Of a DNA stretch of 64,000 bases, positions 18,820 to 28,274 are shown piece by piece. The stretch spans positions 1,974,435 to 2,038,434 of the forward strand of contig CALSTG010000001.1 of assembly GCA_943789205.1 (NCBI GenBank), given 5' to 3'. The notes under the pieces were generated by a model. That model was not told the DNA's origin. It worked only from the letters and a program-made list of their open reading frames with translations, and did not search any database. The translations under genes were made by a program, and so were the position numbers. Each line of letters opens with the position of its first letter. Position 1 is the stretch's first letter. The stretch is from an uncultured Flavobacteriales bacterium (GTDB lineage Bacteria > Bacteroidota > Bacteroidia > Flavobacteriales_D > Crocinitomicaceae).

Positions 18820-18846
18820 CGGCTCTGAATTTTTTAAACTAAAAAC

Positions 18847-19794
18847 CTAACTTAAGGCTGCTTTGATTTGATCTGCAAGCTCGGTACCTATTCGGTCTTG
18901 TGCTTCAACGGTTGCAGCGCCTATATGTGGCGTACATGCAATATTTTCATGAGAGGTTAAAGAACTATCTGGTTTTGGTTCATTGTCAAAAACATCTAGT
19001 GCGGCCGCAGCAACAATACCCCTTGAAATAGCTTCTTTGAGGTCTGTCTCATTAATGACACCTCCACGAGCTGCATTTACGATTCGGACTCCTTTTTTCA
19101 TCATTTCAAATTCCTTCATTTGAATCACAGCACTGCCATCTGCTTGCTTTGGTACATGAAGGGATATATAATCTAAGTCTCCAATGACTGAAGCTAAATC
19201 ATTGGTAGGCGTGATTTGAACATCAACAGCCTTATCTCCAATGTTTAATGATATTGTAGCTGTCTCAGTATACTGATCAATGGCAATAACTTTCATTCCA
19301 GCACCTAAAGCATAAGAAGCAAGGCTTTGCCCGATTCTTCCAAAACCAATAATTCCTATTGTTTTACCTCTAAGTTCGACGCCTTTCGCGTAACTTTTTT
19401 TAAGTTTTGCGAATTCTCCGGTCTCCATGTTTTTGTAGGAAGCGTGAAGAAATCTAGAAACCGCAAAAAGATGACCCATTACCAATTCCGCAACCGATTG
19501 TGAGGAGGCCCCTGGTGTATTTATTACGGTAAGCCCTTTTTCTCTAGCGTAGCTTACATCAATATTGTCCATACCTACACCACCTCTACCAATTAGCTTA
19601 AGGCTTGGGCATGCATCTACAACATTTTTGCGTACTGTAGTTGCACTTCTTACCAATACACCAACTATTTTTTCTTCGTTAATGAAGTCGATTAAGTTGT
19701 CCTGTTCAACTTTATCTAGAATTACTTCAAATCCTGCTGCTTCAAGCGCATTTACGCCACTAGCAGAAATTCCGTCGTTTGCTAATATTTTCAT
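18847..19794 (-). CDS. serA: D-3-phosphoglycerate dehydrogenase (short form, no ACT domain)
   Basis: It oxidises 3-phosphoglycerate to 3-phosphohydroxypyruvate with NAD, the first step of serine synthesis. The NAD-binding motif GIIGFGRIGQSLA is at about 148-160. The D-2-hydroxyacid dehydrogenase catalytic residues appear in VNAARGGVI (Arg), DNEPKPD (Glu region) and CTPHIGAAT (His). At 315 residues it lacks the C-terminal ACT regulatory domain, so feedback inhibition by serine through ACT is not expected. serC lies 11 bases upstream on the same strand, which fixes the pathway assignment. Confidence 0.9.
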   Translation of the reverse strand: MKILANDGISASGVNALEAAGFEVILDKVEQDNLIDFINEEKIVGVLVRSATTVRKNVVDACPSLKLIGRGGVGMDNIDVSYAREKGLTVINTPGASSQSVAELVMGHLFAVSRFLHASYKNMETGEFAKLKKSYAKGVELRGKTIGIIGFGRIGQSLASYALGAGMKVIAIDQYTETATISLNIGDKAVDVQITPTNDLASVIGDLDYISLHVPKQADGSAVIQMKEFEMMKKGVRIVNAARGGVINETDLKEAISRGIVAAAALDVFDNEPKPDSSLTSHENIACTPHIGAATVEAQDRIGTELADQIKAALS

Positions 19795-19805
19795 TTTTAT
19801 ATTTT

Positions 19806-20870
19806 TTATCCTTTGCTTGAAAAATGTTTCATCAAATCAACCAATACCTCAACGCTTTCAATCGGAAGCGCATTGTACATGGAAGCTCTAAAACCTCCAA
19901 CAGATCTATGGCCTTTCAGACCAACGAGGTCATTTTGTTGCCATAAAGTATTAAACTCATCTACTCTTGACTCATCATTCATTAGAAAAGTCACATTCAT
20001 GTTTGACCGATCTTCAGTTGCAACGGTTCCTTCGAAAAGAGGGTTGCTATCAATTTCGTTGTATAGTAGAGCTGCTTTGGCTTCGTTTCTTTCTTGAGCA
20101 GCTTTAACACCTCCATTATTGATAAGATTCCTGAGATTTAGCATCGAGGCATAAACTGGGAATACCGGAGGTGTATTAAACATGCTGTCTTTATCAGCAT
20201 GCGTTTTAAGGTCTAAGTATGTCGGCATAAAATCAGAGCTTGATTTTCCAAGCGCTTCATCTTTTACAATATATAAAGTTGTACCTGCAGGGCCCATATT
20301 TTTTTGTGCACCAGCATAAATCAAATCAAAATCTGCTACGTTAATTTCTCTCGAGAAAATATCTGAGGACATGTCACAAACCAAAGGATGTGATGTCGAA
20401 GGCATTTCTTTAAATTGTGTACCGAATATTGTATTGTTTGAAGTAAAGTGAAGAAAGTCTGCACCTTCATTAAGATTCAATGACTTTGGGATATAATTGA
20501 AATTTGTATCGGCAGAACTTGCTGCCTCTATAACATCGAAACCAGCTTTCTTGGCCTCAGTCATGGCTTTTTTTGACCAAGTTCCTGTATTAATATATGC
20601 TGCTTTTTTGGTCGAACGCATCATATTTAAAGCGCTTATAGAAAAGCCAAGTGATGCACCACCTTGCAGAAATATTACGGAATATCCCGCAGGTACATTT
20701 AGCGCTTTTTTAACGAGGTCGATTGCTTCATCCATAACAGCTACAAAATCTTTGTGTCTGTGGGATACTTCTAATATTGAAAGGCCGTTAAAATCTTTTA
20801 CAGCTTCCGATGCTTCTAGAAATACATCTTGAGGAAGAATACATGGTCCGGCGCCAAAATTATGTTTCAT
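19806..20870 (-). CDS. serC: Phosphoserine aminotransferase
   Basis: This PLP enzyme converts 3-phosphohydroxypyruvate to O-phosphoserine, the step after SerA, and also serves pyridoxine synthesis in some bacteria. The 354-residue protein begins MKHNFGAGPCILPQDV, the family N-terminus, and has LQGGASLGFS (phosphate-binding loop) and LIYAGAQKNMGPAG, where the Lys carries PLP. GLKGHRSVGGFRASMYN near the C-terminus is also characteristic. It forms an operon with serA (11-base gap). Confidence 0.95.
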   Translation of the reverse strand: MKHNFGAGPCILPQDVFLEASEAVKDFNGLSILEVSHRHKDFVAVMDEAIDLVKKALNVPAGYSVIFLQGGASLGFSISALNMMRSTKKAAYINTGTWSKKAMTEAKKAGFDVIEAASSADTNFNYIPKSLNLNEGADFLHFTSNNTIFGTQFKEMPSTSHPLVCDMSSDIFSREINVADFDLIYAGAQKNMGPAGTTLYIVKDEALGKSSSDFMPTYLDLKTHADKDSMFNTPPVFPVYASMLNLRNLINNGGVKAAQERNEAKAALLYNEIDSNPLFEGTVATEDRSNMNVTFLMNDESRVDEFNTLWQQNDLVGLKGHRSVGGFRASMYNALPIESVEVLVDLMKHFSSKG

Positions 20871-20956
20871 TTCTTATAGTTTTTAGCAAAAATCTAAAAA
20901 CTATTCCACGTGAAGTCCTAAAAAGTGGAATTTTTCAAAAAAAAACCTCAAAAAAG

Positions 20957-21208
20957 TTACTTATCCGCTGTTTTTTTGGCTGGGGCTTTTTTTGTTGCCG
21001 CTTTTTTAGCTGCTGGTTTCTTAGCCGCTGCTGCTTTTTTGGCAGGTGCCTTTTTAGTGGTTTCTTTTTCTGCCTTGGCCACAGTTTTTTTAGCCGCCTT
21101 TTTCTTTGGTTTGACGATTACTGCAACACTTTTCTTTTTTCTTCTCGAGTTACCGTATGTACCTATGGTTCTTTTCCCTTTTGCAGTCTTTCTATCTCCT
21201 TTACCCAT
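20957..21208 (-). CDS. 30S ribosomal protein bTHX with Ala/Lys-rich tail
   Basis: The first 23 residues (GKGDRKTAKGKRTIGTYGNSR) match the bTHX family, a tiny basic protein in the head of the 30S subunit. Typical THX proteins are about 25-30 residues, whereas this one is 83. The extra ~50 residues are almost only Lys, Ala, Thr and Pro in KKAAAKK-type repeats, like a histone H1 tail. Extra rRNA or DNA contact is inferred. It stands between serC and the TrmH gene, all minus. A plus-strand frame over the same bases is only its shadow. Confidence 0.85.
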   Translation of the reverse strand: MGKGDRKTAKGKRTIGTYGNSRRKKKSVAVIVKPKKKAAKKTVAKAEKETTKKAPAKKAAAAKKPAAKKAATKKAPAKKTADK

Positions 21209-21240
21209 GTTTATGTTTTAATCTTAATAATAACTCAAAA

Positions 21241-21927
21241 TTACAATTCTTTTTCAATTAGCCTTCGTCGAATCTCTGATTCAATTTCTTGACCATGACT
21301 CAAGTTTTTTATACACCACTCTGTTTTTAATTGTATTTGTGCTTCTGGAGTTAGTTTCCAATTCAGCTGTGAGTCACTTAGTCTTTTCCTTACTGCACTC
21401 AGTAGGATTGCTGCAGAAACTGAAATGTTGAAGCTCTCGGTAAAGCCAAACATTGGAACTTTAACGCGCATGTCACATTGTTCAAGTACATCATCAGATA
21501 GGCCACTGAATTCTGTTCCAAAAAAGAATGCCATGGGTGCATCGATGGGTAAATTGTAGATATCGAATTCTTCTGTATGAGGGGTAGTCGCAATTATTTT
21601 ATAACCTCTATTCTTGAGTGTTTTTATACATTCAGAAGAGGGTGGGTCACCTTGAACATGCGTTTCTACATCGACCCATTTGCCTGCACCTAAAGCAATA
21701 TCTCTATTCACTTTATATTGATTTTCATTTTCAATAACATGAAGTTTTTTGATACCATAACAATCACATGTTCTAAGGACTGCAGATGCATTATGCTCCT
21801 TATATAAGTTTTCAATTACAACATTTATATAATCCGTTCGGTCTGCAGCAATTTTATCAAATAGCTCATGTTTGTGTTCTGAGACTAGCTGAGCCAGTTC
21901 ATTGTATACTTTCTCATCAAGAGTCAT
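21241..21927 (-). CDS. TrmH-family (SpoU) RNA 2'-O-methyltransferase
   Basis: The 228-residue SPOUT-fold methyltransferase probably makes Gm18 in tRNA. The three SpoU motifs are visible: NASAVLRTCDCYGI (motif 1, Arg), AFFFGTEFSGLSDDVLEQCD (motif 2) and VPMFGFTESFNISVSAAIL (motif 3, SAM-binding knot). A helical C-terminal extension (WCIKNLSHGQEIESEIRRR) resembles that of TrmH. It starts 16 bases after the CoA transferase stop on the same strand. Confidence 0.88.
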   Translation of the reverse strand: MTLDEKVYNELAQLVSEHKHELFDKIAADRTDYINVVIENLYKEHNASAVLRTCDCYGIKKLHVIENENQYKVNRDIALGAGKWVDVETHVQGDPPSSECIKTLKNRGYKIIATTPHTEEFDIYNLPIDAPMAFFFGTEFSGLSDDVLEQCDMRVKVPMFGFTESFNISVSAAILLSAVRKRLSDSQLNWKLTPEAQIQLKTEWCIKNLSHGQEIESEIRRRLIEKEL

Positions 21928-21943
21928 AGTTCATTGAGATTAA

Positions 21944-23002
21944 TTAGTTCGTCCATTTTGCTGCAATACTCGTAATTCGAGAGGTTTTTTTTCCTTCAAT
22001 CTGTTCTTCTTTGATTAAACCGTGGGCAAGTTTATTTTGAAGCACTTGATCAATCGTTTTGATTTCAGCACATGGAATACCGTTTGCAAGACACGAGTCT
22101 ATCAAGGTTTGTAAATCAATATTCAGAAGCGCTGCGGCTATTAATTTTGCGAGCTGAGTTCTGTTTTTAACGCGAAATTGATTGGTTTTATAGGCTTCCG
22201 ACTTTTCTAAGTCAGGCAGCTGTAATAGTTCACATAGTAGTCTGAAATGTCGATTACTTCCGATTGCAAACGTTACCATGTTTCCGTCTTTGGTTTTGAA
22301 AAGCTCCCCATACGGCGCAATATTTGGGTGAAGATTACCGAGTCTTTTGGGAATGTTTCCTGTCATTAAATAATTACTGGCTTGATTCGTTAAACTGGCA
22401 ACTGCAGCGTCATATAATGAAACATGCACCGATTTAGGTTCTTTGCTTAGTAATGCCAGTAGAATCCCTTCTTTAAGATGATGTGCGGCTAAGACATCGA
22501 TAAGGGCAACGGGCATCTTCAACGGTGGTTGGTCATCTTCACCATTAATAGACATAAAACCTGTTTCTGCTTGAAGAATTAAATCGTAGGCAATCCTATC
22601 GCTATCAGCACCGAATCCTGATATTTTACCAATGATTAAATTAGGATTCAACGATCTTAAATGTGCATCATCTATTTTGAGTTTTTCAGCGTCTCCTTTT
22701 TTGAAATTACTAATTATGATATCGGTATCCTCTAGCTCAGTTATAAATCGCTTGTAATCGGCGCTAATTTTTAAGTTCAGCTTTAGGTATTCTTTTCTAT
22801 AATTGACACTTGAGAAATATGCAGATACATTGTCACTTGGGTTTTCAGAAGGGAGCTTCCATGACCTCGTGACATCTCCCTTTCCTGGCACCTCAATTTT
22901 AATCACCCGAGCTCCAAGCTCAGAAAAAAAAGTACCTACTGAAGGCCCGGCCAAAACCGATGATAGGTCAAGTATTTTGAGGTTTTTAAATAGATCATGC
23001 AT
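21944..23002 (-). CDS. CaiB/BaiF-type (family III) CoA transferase
   Basis: The enzyme moves CoA between carboxylic acids. The 352-residue protein has the N-terminal DLSSVLAGPSVGTFFSELGARVIKIE signature (split here as residues 12-37), IISNFKKGD, AYDLILQAETGFMS and a candidate catalytic Asp at 169 in ALIDVLAAHH. It is shorter than formyl-CoA transferase (about 430). Racemase members are of similar size, so an alpha-methylacyl-CoA racemase-like role cannot be excluded. A -7-like box (TACATTTG, minus) is at 23022-23029. Confidence 0.85.
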   Translation of the reverse strand: MHDLFKNLKILDLSSVLAGPSVGTFFSELGARVIKIEVPGKGDVTRSWKLPSENPSDNVSAYFSSVNYRKEYLKLNLKISADYKRFITELEDTDIIISNFKKGDAEKLKIDDAHLRSLNPNLIIGKISGFGADSDRIAYDLILQAETGFMSINGEDDQPPLKMPVALIDVLAAHHLKEGILLALLSKEPKSVHVSLYDAAVASLTNQASNYLMTGNIPKRLGNLHPNIAPYGELFKTKDGNMVTFAIGSNRHFRLLCELLQLPDLEKSEAYKTNQFRVKNRTQLAKLIAAALLNIDLQTLIDSCLANGIPCAEIKTIDQVLQNKLAHGLIKEEQIEGKKTSRITSIAAKWTN

Positions 23003-23021
23003 TTGTAAAAGGTTATTAGAA

Positions 23022-23029
23022 CAAATGTA
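23022..23029 (-). promoter_or_regulatory. Candidate -7 promoter box before CoA transferase gene
   Basis: Read on the minus strand this is TACATTTG, fitting TAnnTTTG, 20 bases before the ATG at 23002. No clear -33 TTG at the usual spacing. Confidence 0.35.
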
Positions 23030-23163
23030 TAAAAACCAAGCGTTTCTTATTTGTAATGATTATATATTCGCCCAACAAGCTTCAAATTGAGAACATTGGC
23101 TTTTATTCTCCTTGATTCTTCAATCAAATTCTTTAAATTCGCAACTCTAATAAAAACATTCGA

Positions 23164-25431
23164 ATGGTATTTGATATTGAAATGATTAAAGAGGTGTACG
23201 CCAAGTACCCTGAACGCATAGCAGCAGCGCGAAATGTAGTAGGAAAGCCATTAACACTAGCGGAAAAGATATTGTACGCGCATTTATGGGATGGGAATGC
23301 AAGTGAAGCACATGCAAGGGGTGAGTCTTATGTGGATTTTGCACCAGACAGAATTGCGTGTCAAGATGCAACGGCTCAAATGGCTTTGCTTCAATTTATG
23401 CAGGCGGGAAAATCTAAAGTTGCAGTTCCAACAACTGTGCATTGTGATCATTTAATTCAAGCCAAAATAGGAGCGGATAGTGATTTACAGAATGCGATGA
23501 ATCAATCCTCAGAGGTATTCAACTTTTTAGATTCAGTATCAAACAAATATGGAATTGGTTTCTGGAAACCAGGAGCAGGAATTATTCATCAGGTTGTATT
23601 AGAAAACTATGCCTTTCCTGGTGGAATGATGATAGGAACAGACTCTCATACTGTTAATGCGGGTGGCCTTGGTATGGTTGCCATAGGCGTTGGTGGTGCA
23701 GATGCTGTTGATGTTATGGCTGGTATGGCATGGGAACTAAAATTCCCTAAACTTATTGGTATTAAATTAACAGGTAAGCTCAATGGTTGGACTTCTCCAA
23801 AGGACGTAATCTTGAAAGTTGCAGGAATACTTACTGTTAAAGGTGGTACAGGAGCAATTGTAGAATACTTTGGTGAGGGAGCCAAGTCTATGTCATGCAC
23901 AGGTAAGGGAACGATCTGTAATATGGGTGCTGAAATTGGCGCAACAACATCGACATTTGGTTATGATGCGTCTATGGAGCGTTACCTGCGATCAACAGGT
24001 CGTGACGCTGTCGCAGATGCCGCAAATGACATTGCAGAACATCTTACGGGTGATGCTGAAGTTTATGAAAATCCAGAAACTTATTTTGATGAGGTTATAG
24101 AGATTAATTTGGATGATTTAAAACCACATATTAATGGTCCATTTTCTCCGGATCTTGCCACGAGAGCAGGAGTTGAGATGCTAGAAAAGGCACAAGCTAA
24201 TGATTGGCCTCTTAATGTTGAATGGGGATTAATTGGTTCATGCACCAATTCCTCTTATGAAGATTTGTCAAGGGCATCATCGATTGCAAAACAAGCATTT
24301 GAAAAAGGTGTTGTGGCGAAAGCAGATTTCGGTATTAATCCAGGTTCTGAGCAGGTTAGATACACTGCAGAAAGAGATGGTTTACTGCAGAATTTTGAAG
24401 ATTTAGGTGCTAAAATTTTCACCAATGCTTGTGGACCGTGCATAGGTCAGTGGGGTAGGTACAGCGACCCAAAGAATGCACCTAAAAATACAATTGTACA
24501 TTCATTTAATAGAAATTTTGCAAAGCGTGCCGATGGTAATCCAAATACGCATGCGTTTGTTACCTCTCCAGAAATGGTTGCTGCGATTGCGATTTCAGGA
24601 AGATTGGATTTTGATCCTACAACAGATACGCTTACTAACAAGAATGGTGAAGAGGTGCGTCTAGATGAGCCTACAGGTTTTGAATTGCCTCCGAAAGGTT
24701 TTGATGTTGAGGATGCTGGATATCAGGCTCCAGAGGCAGATGGTACTGGTGTTAATGTTGTCGTTGCTGACGATTCACAACGACTCCAATTACTTACACC
24801 TTTTACGCCTCTAGGCAAGGGAATCAATGGTGCTAGACTGTTAATCAAGGCACATGGTAAGTGCACTACAGACCATATTTCAATGGCTGGTCCTTGGTTG
24901 CGTTATAGAGGTCATTTGGACAATATTTCTAACAATTGTTTGATTGGAGCTGTAAATGCATTTAATATGAAGACGGATACGGTAAAAAATCAACTTACGG
25001 GTGAATACGGCGCAGTCCCTGCAACTCAGAGAGCATACAAAGCAGCTGGCATTCCTACGATTGTTGTTGGAGATCATAACTACGGTGAAGGATCATCGCG
25101 AGAACATGCGGCAATGGAGCCGAGACATTTAGGTGTTGCAGCCGTTATTGTTAAATCATTTGCTAGAATCCACGAAACGAATCTTAAAAAACAAGGAATG
25201 TTGGGTTTAACCTTCGCTACAGAAAGTGACTACGACAAGATTCAAGAGAACGACACCTTTAGTTTTGTTGATTTAGCTGATTTTGCACCAGGTAAACCAC
25301 TTACGTTAGAGGTTGTACATGCGAACGGCTCTAAAGATAATATCTCTTTGAATCACACTTACAATGCGTCTCAAATTGAATGGTTTGAAGCAGGTTCAGC
25401 CCTTAATTTGATCAAGCAACAGGCGGTATAA
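23164..25431 (+). CDS. Aconitate hydratase (mitochondrial-type)
   Basis: This TCA-cycle enzyme isomerises citrate and isocitrate with a [4Fe-4S] cluster. At 755 residues it matches the mitochondrial ACO2-like subgroup found in Bacteroidota, not the longer AcnA. The cluster cysteines are Cys360 (GSCTNSS), Cys423 and Cys426 ([10 protein letters not shown]). Other motifs are [15 protein letters not shown] and the C-terminal swivel-domain [19 protein letters not shown]. It is a single transcription unit. A 174-base gap with an inverted repeat and an operator-like site follows. Confidence 0.95.
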   Translation: MVFDIEMIKEVYAKYPERIAAARNVVGKPLTLAEKILYAHLWDGNASEAHARGESYVDFAPDRIACQDATAQMALLQFMQAGKSKVAVPTTVHCDHLIQAKIGADSDLQNAMNQSSEVFNFLDSVSNKYGIGFWKPGAGIIHQVVLENYAFPGGMMIGTDSHTVNAGGLGMVAIGVGGADAVDVMAGMAWELKFPKLIGIKLTGKLNGWTSPKDVILKVAGILTVKGGTGAIVEYFGEGAKSMSCTGKGTICNMGAEIGATTSTFGYDASMERYLRSTGRDAVADAANDIAEHLTGDAEVYENPETYFDEVIEINLDDLKPHINGPFSPDLATRAGVEMLEKAQANDWPLNVEWGLIGSCTNSSYEDLSRASSIAKQAFEKGVVAKADFGINPGSEQVRYTAERDGLLQNFEDLGAKIFTNACGPCIGQWGRYSDPKNAPKNTIVHSFNRNFAKRADGNPNTHAFVTSPEMVAAIAISGRLDFDPTTDTLTNKNGEEVRLDEPTGFELPPKGFDVEDAGYQAPEADGTGVNVVVADDSQRLQLLTPFTPLGKGINGARLLIKAHGKCTTDHISMAGPWLRYRGHLDNISNNCLIGAVNAFNMKTDTVKNQLTGEYGAVPATQRAYKAAGIPTIVVGDHNYGEGSSREHAAMEPRHLGVAAVIVKSFARIHETNLKKQGMLGLTFATESDYDKIQENDTFSFVDLADFAPGKPLTLEVVHANGSKDNISLNHTYNASQIEWFEAGSALNLIKQQAV

Positions 25432-25510
25432 TTTAAGCATTTTTAAAAATCATAGTGTCTTATATTCACGACAATACAAAATGTTGCTAGGTTGACATAC
25501 TACCCTTTAA

Positions 25511-25527
25511 TGGTTTGAATTAAACCA
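25511..25527. repeat. Inverted repeat downstream of aconitase
   Basis: TGGTTT and AAACCA form a perfect 6-bp stem with a 5-base spacer. There is no T run after it, so it is a weak terminator at best and could be part of the control region of the next gene. Confidence 0.3.
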
Positions 25528-25538
25528 CGATCATTAAC

Positions 25539-25551
25539 GCAACTAAGTTGC
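25539..25551. promoter_or_regulatory. Palindromic operator over the CobW-gene promoter
   Basis: GCAACTAAGTTGC is a perfect 13-bp palindrome. Its right half contains the TTG used as the -33 box, so a bound repressor would block the promoter. Given the metal-chaperone gene it controls, a Fur/Zur-family metal repressor is the first candidate (inference). Confidence 0.6.
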
Positions 25552-25578
25552 ATTTATATTCTTTATACCTTATTTTTG
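25548..25578 (+). promoter_or_regulatory. Promoter of CobW-family gene
   Basis: TTG (25548-25550) and TATTTTTG (25571-25578) are 20 bases apart, matching the Bacteroidota -33/-7 pattern. The -7 box ends 27 bases before the ATG at 25606. Confidence 0.65.
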
Positions 25579-25605
25579 TCCATTCGAGTCACAAAAAATG
25601 TATAA

Positions 25606-26832
25606 ATGAATTCAATAAAGAAATTACCCGTCACAGTTCTGAGCGGATTTTTAGGCGCTGGTAAAACAACACTACTTAACCATATACTCCATAATAAAGA
25701 AGGGCTTAAGGTTGCGGTCATAGTAAATGACATGAGTGAAGTTAATGTCGATGCAGATCTTGTAAAAAATGAAAACACCCTTTCGAGGACCGAAGAGAAA
25801 TTAGTAGAAATGAGCAATGGTTGTATTTGTTGCACATTAAGAGAGGATTTAATGGTAGAAGTCGAAAGATTAGCAAAGGAACAAAGGTTTGATTATTTAT
25901 TGATAGAAAGTACAGGGATAAGTGAGCCTGTCCCTGTTGCGCAAACTTTCAGTTTTATTGACGAAGAAAATGGTATAGATTTATCTCAATTCAGTTATGT
26001 CGACACCATGGTTACCGTTGTTGATACTTACAATTTTTTTAAAGACTTTGGAAGTCCTGAAAGATTAATAGATAGGGATTTAACAAATATCGATGGTGAT
26101 GATAGGACGATTGTAAATTTGCTCACAGACCAGATCGAATTTGCTAATGTTATAGTGCTGAATAAAGTGGATTTAGTATCAATTGAAACTCTTGGTGTAT
26201 TGAAGTCTGCTATTCATAAGTTAAATCCATCTGCTAAAATAATAGAGTCGGAATTTTGTAAAGTTGCGCCCAATCAAATCCTGAATACAAATCTTTTTAA
26301 TTTTGAAGAAGCCGAGCAAAGTGCGGGTTGGATTGAGGAATTGAACAAAGAAGAACATACTCCCGAAACAGAGGAATATGGTATTGGCTCTTTTGTATAT
26401 AGAAGTTTAAAGCCATTTAATCCAAATAGATTTTTTGAGTTTATTCAAAACGATTTCCCGAGTACTGTTATTAGAAGTAAAGGTATGTTTTGGTTGGCTT
26501 CGCGACCAGATCAAGCATTGATATGGGGGCAGGCAGGAGGCTCTTTAAAGACTGATAGTGCAGGTGTATGGTGGTCAAGCATGTCGTTTGAAGATAGAAT
26601 TCGCTATGCAACATTTGTAGAAAATCAAGAGCTGATTGAGTCTGAGTGGGATAAACGTTTCGGAGACCGGAAAACAGAAATCGTTTTTATTGGTCAAGAT
26701 ATGGACGAAGCTCAAATTCGACGGAGTTTAGATTTATGTTTGAGCTCTGATCAAGAAATCGACTCCAAAAAATGGATAAATGGCTATGATGATAATTGGC
26801 CCGTTGAAAGAACCTCAGCGATTGCAGTCTAG
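25606..26832 (+). CDS. CobW/COG0523-family GTPase, probable zinc metallochaperone
   Basis: The 408-residue G3E GTPase has Walker A GFLGAGKT (14-21), the metal-binding GCICC motif (72-76), LNKVDLV as guanine-specificity motif and a C-terminal CobW_C domain (about 275-395, with [11 protein letters not shown] and VFIGQDMDE). COG0523 proteins insert or traffic zinc and other metals; the ZigA/YjiA-like branch is induced under zinc limitation. No cobalamin genes are nearby, so a zinc role fits better than cobalamin synthesis. The palindrome over its promoter supports control by a metal repressor. Confidence 0.88.
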   Translation: MNSIKKLPVTVLSGFLGAGKTTLLNHILHNKEGLKVAVIVNDMSEVNVDADLVKNENTLSRTEEKLVEMSNGCICCTLREDLMVEVERLAKEQRFDYLLIESTGISEPVPVAQTFSFIDEENGIDLSQFSYVDTMVTVVDTYNFFKDFGSPERLIDRDLTNIDGDDRTIVNLLTDQIEFANVIVLNKVDLVSIETLGVLKSAIHKLNPSAKIIESEFCKVAPNQILNTNLFNFEEAEQSAGWIEELNKEEHTPETEEYGIGSFVYRSLKPFNPNRFFEFIQNDFPSTVIRSKGMFWLASRPDQALIWGQAGGSLKTDSAGVWWSSMSFEDRIRYATFVENQELIESEWDKRFGDRKTEIVFIGQDMDEAQIRRSLDLCLSSDQEIDSKKWINGYDDNWPVERTSAIAV

Positions 26833-26860
26833 TTTTATTTTATAGAAGTATCTGAATAAA

Positions 26861-26887
26861 AAAAGCGAACCCATAAGGTTCGCTTTT
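26861..26887. terminator. Bidirectional terminator between CobW gene and ahcY
   Basis: GCGAACC (26865-26871) pairs with GGTTCGC (26877-26883) around CATAA, with AAAA and TTTT flanks extending the stem to 11 bp and providing T runs on both strands. Confidence 0.9.
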
Positions 26888-26910
26888 CTTTCTACGAATA
26901 ACTTGTATTC

Positions 26911-28224
26911 CTAATATCTGTAGTGTTCTGGTTTATATGGTCCTTCTACTTTCACACCAATGTAATCAGCTTGATCTGTGGAGAGTTCTTCAAGCTCCAC
27001 ACCGATTTTTGCAAGATGCAAACGCGCTACTTTTTCATCTAGCGCTTTTGGCAGCATATAGACGTCATTCTCATATTTGTCTGAGTTTTCCCAAAGCTCC
27101 AGCTGAGCCAATGTCTGATTGGTAAAAGAATTTGACATTACAAAAGAAGGGTGACCTGTTGCACACCCTAAGTTCACGAGCCTTCCTTCAGCAAGAACTA
27201 TAATTTCATTTCCTTTGATGTTGTATAAATCAACTTGAGGTTTGATTTCTACTTTAGAATCTCCGTAAGTTCCGTTTAACCAAGCCATATCAATTTCGTT
27301 GTCGAAGTGACCAATGTTACAAACAATAGTTTTGTCTTTCATACTTTCGAAATGAGATCCAACTACAATATCTTTATTTCCCGTTGTAGTTACAACGATG
27401 TCTACATTATTTACTACAGAATCAAGTTTCTTAACTTCAAATCCGTCCATTGCAGCTTGCAACGCACAAATTGGATCAACTTCCGTTACAATTACTCTAG
27501 CTCCCGCACCTTGCAGTGAAGCTGCAGATCCTTTGCCAACATCTCCGTAACCACAAACAACAGCGACTTTACCAGCCATCATAGTATCTGTAGCACGACG
27601 AATGGCATCAACTAAAGATTCTTTACATCCGTATTTGTTGTCAAATTTAGATTTTGTAACTGAATCGTTAACGTTAATTGCTGGCATTACTAAGGTGCCA
27701 TTATTTTTTCTTTCATATAACCTGTGAACTCCGGTTGTTGTTTCTTCTGAAAGTCCTTTAATATTTGCAGTCAATTCTGGGTAACGGTCAAATACCATGT
27801 TTGTTAAATCTCCACCATCGTCCAAAATCATATTTAATGGTTCACCATCTTTAAAGGCGAATAGCGTTTGTTCAATACACCAATCGAATTCTTCCTCATT
27901 CATGCCTTTCCATGCGTAAACAGGAACTCCTGCAGCAGCAATAGCAGCAGCAGCATGGTCTTGTGTTGAAAAAATATTACATGAAGACCAAGTTACATCA
28001 GCACCCAATGCTACAAGCGTTTCAATTAAAACAGCTGTTTGAACAGTCATGTGAAGGCATCCAGCAATTCTGGCACCTGCAAGAGGTTGTGCAGCTCCAT
28101 ATTCTTCTCTCAAACTCATGAGGCCTGGCATTTCTGCTTCAGCCAGTTTGATTTCTTTTCTACCCCATTCCGCTAGAGCGATATCTTTTACTTTGTAGGT
28201 TAATTTTTCGGTTGTATTCGACAT
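26911..28224 (-). CDS. ahcY: Adenosylhomocysteinase
   Basis: It hydrolyses S-adenosylhomocysteine to homocysteine and adenosine, recycling the methyl cycle with tightly bound NAD. The 437-residue protein shows [35 protein letters not shown] (active-site Cys/His region), [16 protein letters not shown] (Lys/Asp), [10 protein letters not shown] (NAD loop) and the C-terminal [11 protein letters not shown] terminator follows, and a two-box promoter precedes it at 28244-28274. Confidence 0.97.
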   Translation of the reverse strand: MSNTTEKLTYKVKDIALAEWGRKEIKLAEAEMPGLMSLREEYGAAQPLAGARIAGCLHMTVQTAVLIETLVALGADVTWSSCNIFSTQDHAAAAIAAAGVPVYAWKGMNEEEFDWCIEQTLFAFKDGEPLNMILDDGGDLTNMVFDRYPELTANIKGLSEETTTGVHRLYERKNNGTLVMPAINVNDSVTKSKFDNKYGCKESLVDAIRRATDTMMAGKVAVVCGYGDVGKGSAASLQGAGARVIVTEVDPICALQAAMDGFEVKKLDSVVNNVDIVVTTTGNKDIVVGSHFESMKDKTIVCNIGHFDNEIDMAWLNGTYGDSKVEIKPQVDLYNIKGNEIIVLAEGRLVNLGCATGHPSFVMSNSFTNQTLAQLELWENSDKYENDVYMLPKALDEKVARLHLAKIGVELEELSTDQADYIGVKVEGPYKPEHYRY

Positions 28225-28243
28225 ACTTTTTTTATTTAGATTG

Positions 28244-28274
28244 CAAAATTATAAAACTCTTGTGCAAGAACCAA
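28244..28274 (-). promoter_or_regulatory. Promoter of ahcY
   Basis: On the minus strand TTG (28274-28272) is followed after 20 bases by TAATTTTG (28251-28244), 19 bases before the ATG. It starts immediately after the hemH stop, giving ahcY its own promoter. Confidence 0.55.

Noticed and set aside
20810-21292. Plus-strand frames rich in Phe, Ala and Cys
   Set aside because: They are shadows of the Lys/Ala-rich bTHX tail on the minus strand.
23870-25077. Several overlapping frames within aconitase
   Set aside because: No family motifs, and they lie fully within a well-supported gene.
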